This document shows, piece by piece, positions 24,515 through 24,564 of a stretch of DNA of 24,564 bases (positions are counted from its first letter, which is position 1; every line of letters starts with the position of its first letter). The DNA lies in the NCBI GenBank assembly GCA_902464345.1, contig CABQJA010000009.1:1-24564 (forward strand), given 5' to 3'. This stretch comes from an uncultured Clostridium sp. (GTDB lineage Bacteria; Bacillota; Clostridia; Lachnospirales; Lachnospiraceae). The notes under the pieces are model-generated. The model worked only from the letters and a program-made list of their open reading frames with translations, did not search any database and was not told where the DNA came from. The translations under genes were made by a program, and so were the position numbers.

Positions 24515-24564
24515 GGAGAGGTATCGAAGTGGTCATAACGAGGCGGTCTTGAAAACCGTTTGTC
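24515..24564 (+). tRNA. tRNA-Ser(UGA), 5' part, truncated by window end
   Basis: GGAGAGG opens the acceptor stem (24515-24521), then TA and a D-arm TCG...CGA. The anticodon arm is GCGGT-CTTGAAA-ACCGT with the anticodon TGA (serine). The TTGTC that follows is the start of the long variable arm expected of tRNA-Ser. The T-arm and 3' acceptor lie beyond the window. Confidence 0.9.

Overview
The window reads as chromosomal DNA of an anaerobic, low-to-mid GC Gram-positive bacterium, most likely a gut Lachnospiraceae (Clostridia). This is inferred from the gene content and neighbourhoods (long-form hpf, secA, prfB with a programmed frameshift; tex; tsaE-tsaB-rimI), from strong AGGAGG-type ribosome binding sites, and from a BspA-like/CAP/DUF4214 cell-surface protein. 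No species can be named from sequence alone. All recognised genes lie on the + strand and packing is dense, with no intergenic gap above about 200 bases.

Layout. (1) 1-726: a promoter, a structured leader, the ribosome hibernation factor gene hpf and a strong terminator. (2) 728-6344: an extended -10 promoter followed by secA, prfB (split by a UGA frameshift site), a stand-alone cheW and hom, probably read together. (3) 6392-9936: a long hairpin, then a 1141-residue secreted mosaic protein with a Glu/Thr repeat, leucine-rich repeats, a CAP domain, an Ig-like domain and DUF4214 repeats, closed by a terminator-like hairpin. (4) 10025-15139: dCMP deaminase, tex, a YcxB-like membrane protein, then tsaE, tsaB and rimI. 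(5) 15151-20772: a 70-residue four-cysteine protein 3 nt ahead of an OmpR-type response regulator, a sensor kinase, an ABC ATPase and a large FtsX-type permease. (6) 20785-24392: a promoter, then rnz, a one-TM lipid-bilayer-anchored protein of unknown function, tsaD and ispD. (7) 24423-24564: a near-consensus promoter and the 5' part of tRNA-Ser(UGA), cut by the window end.

How they fit together. Translation and tRNA metabolism dominate: hpf, prfB, the t6A genes tsaB/tsaE/tsaD, rimI, RNase Z and a tRNA. The t6A genes are split by about 7.4 kb, with a self-contained two-component/ABC-transporter module inserted between rimI and rnz. That module is the most accessory-like section. Most of the rest is housekeeping. 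The points most worth a second look are the hpf leader, the small cysteine protein fused to the two-component operon, an 11-bp tandem repeat ahead of the transporter genes, the surface protein, and a 9-nt-periodic tract before ispD that is open in two frames.
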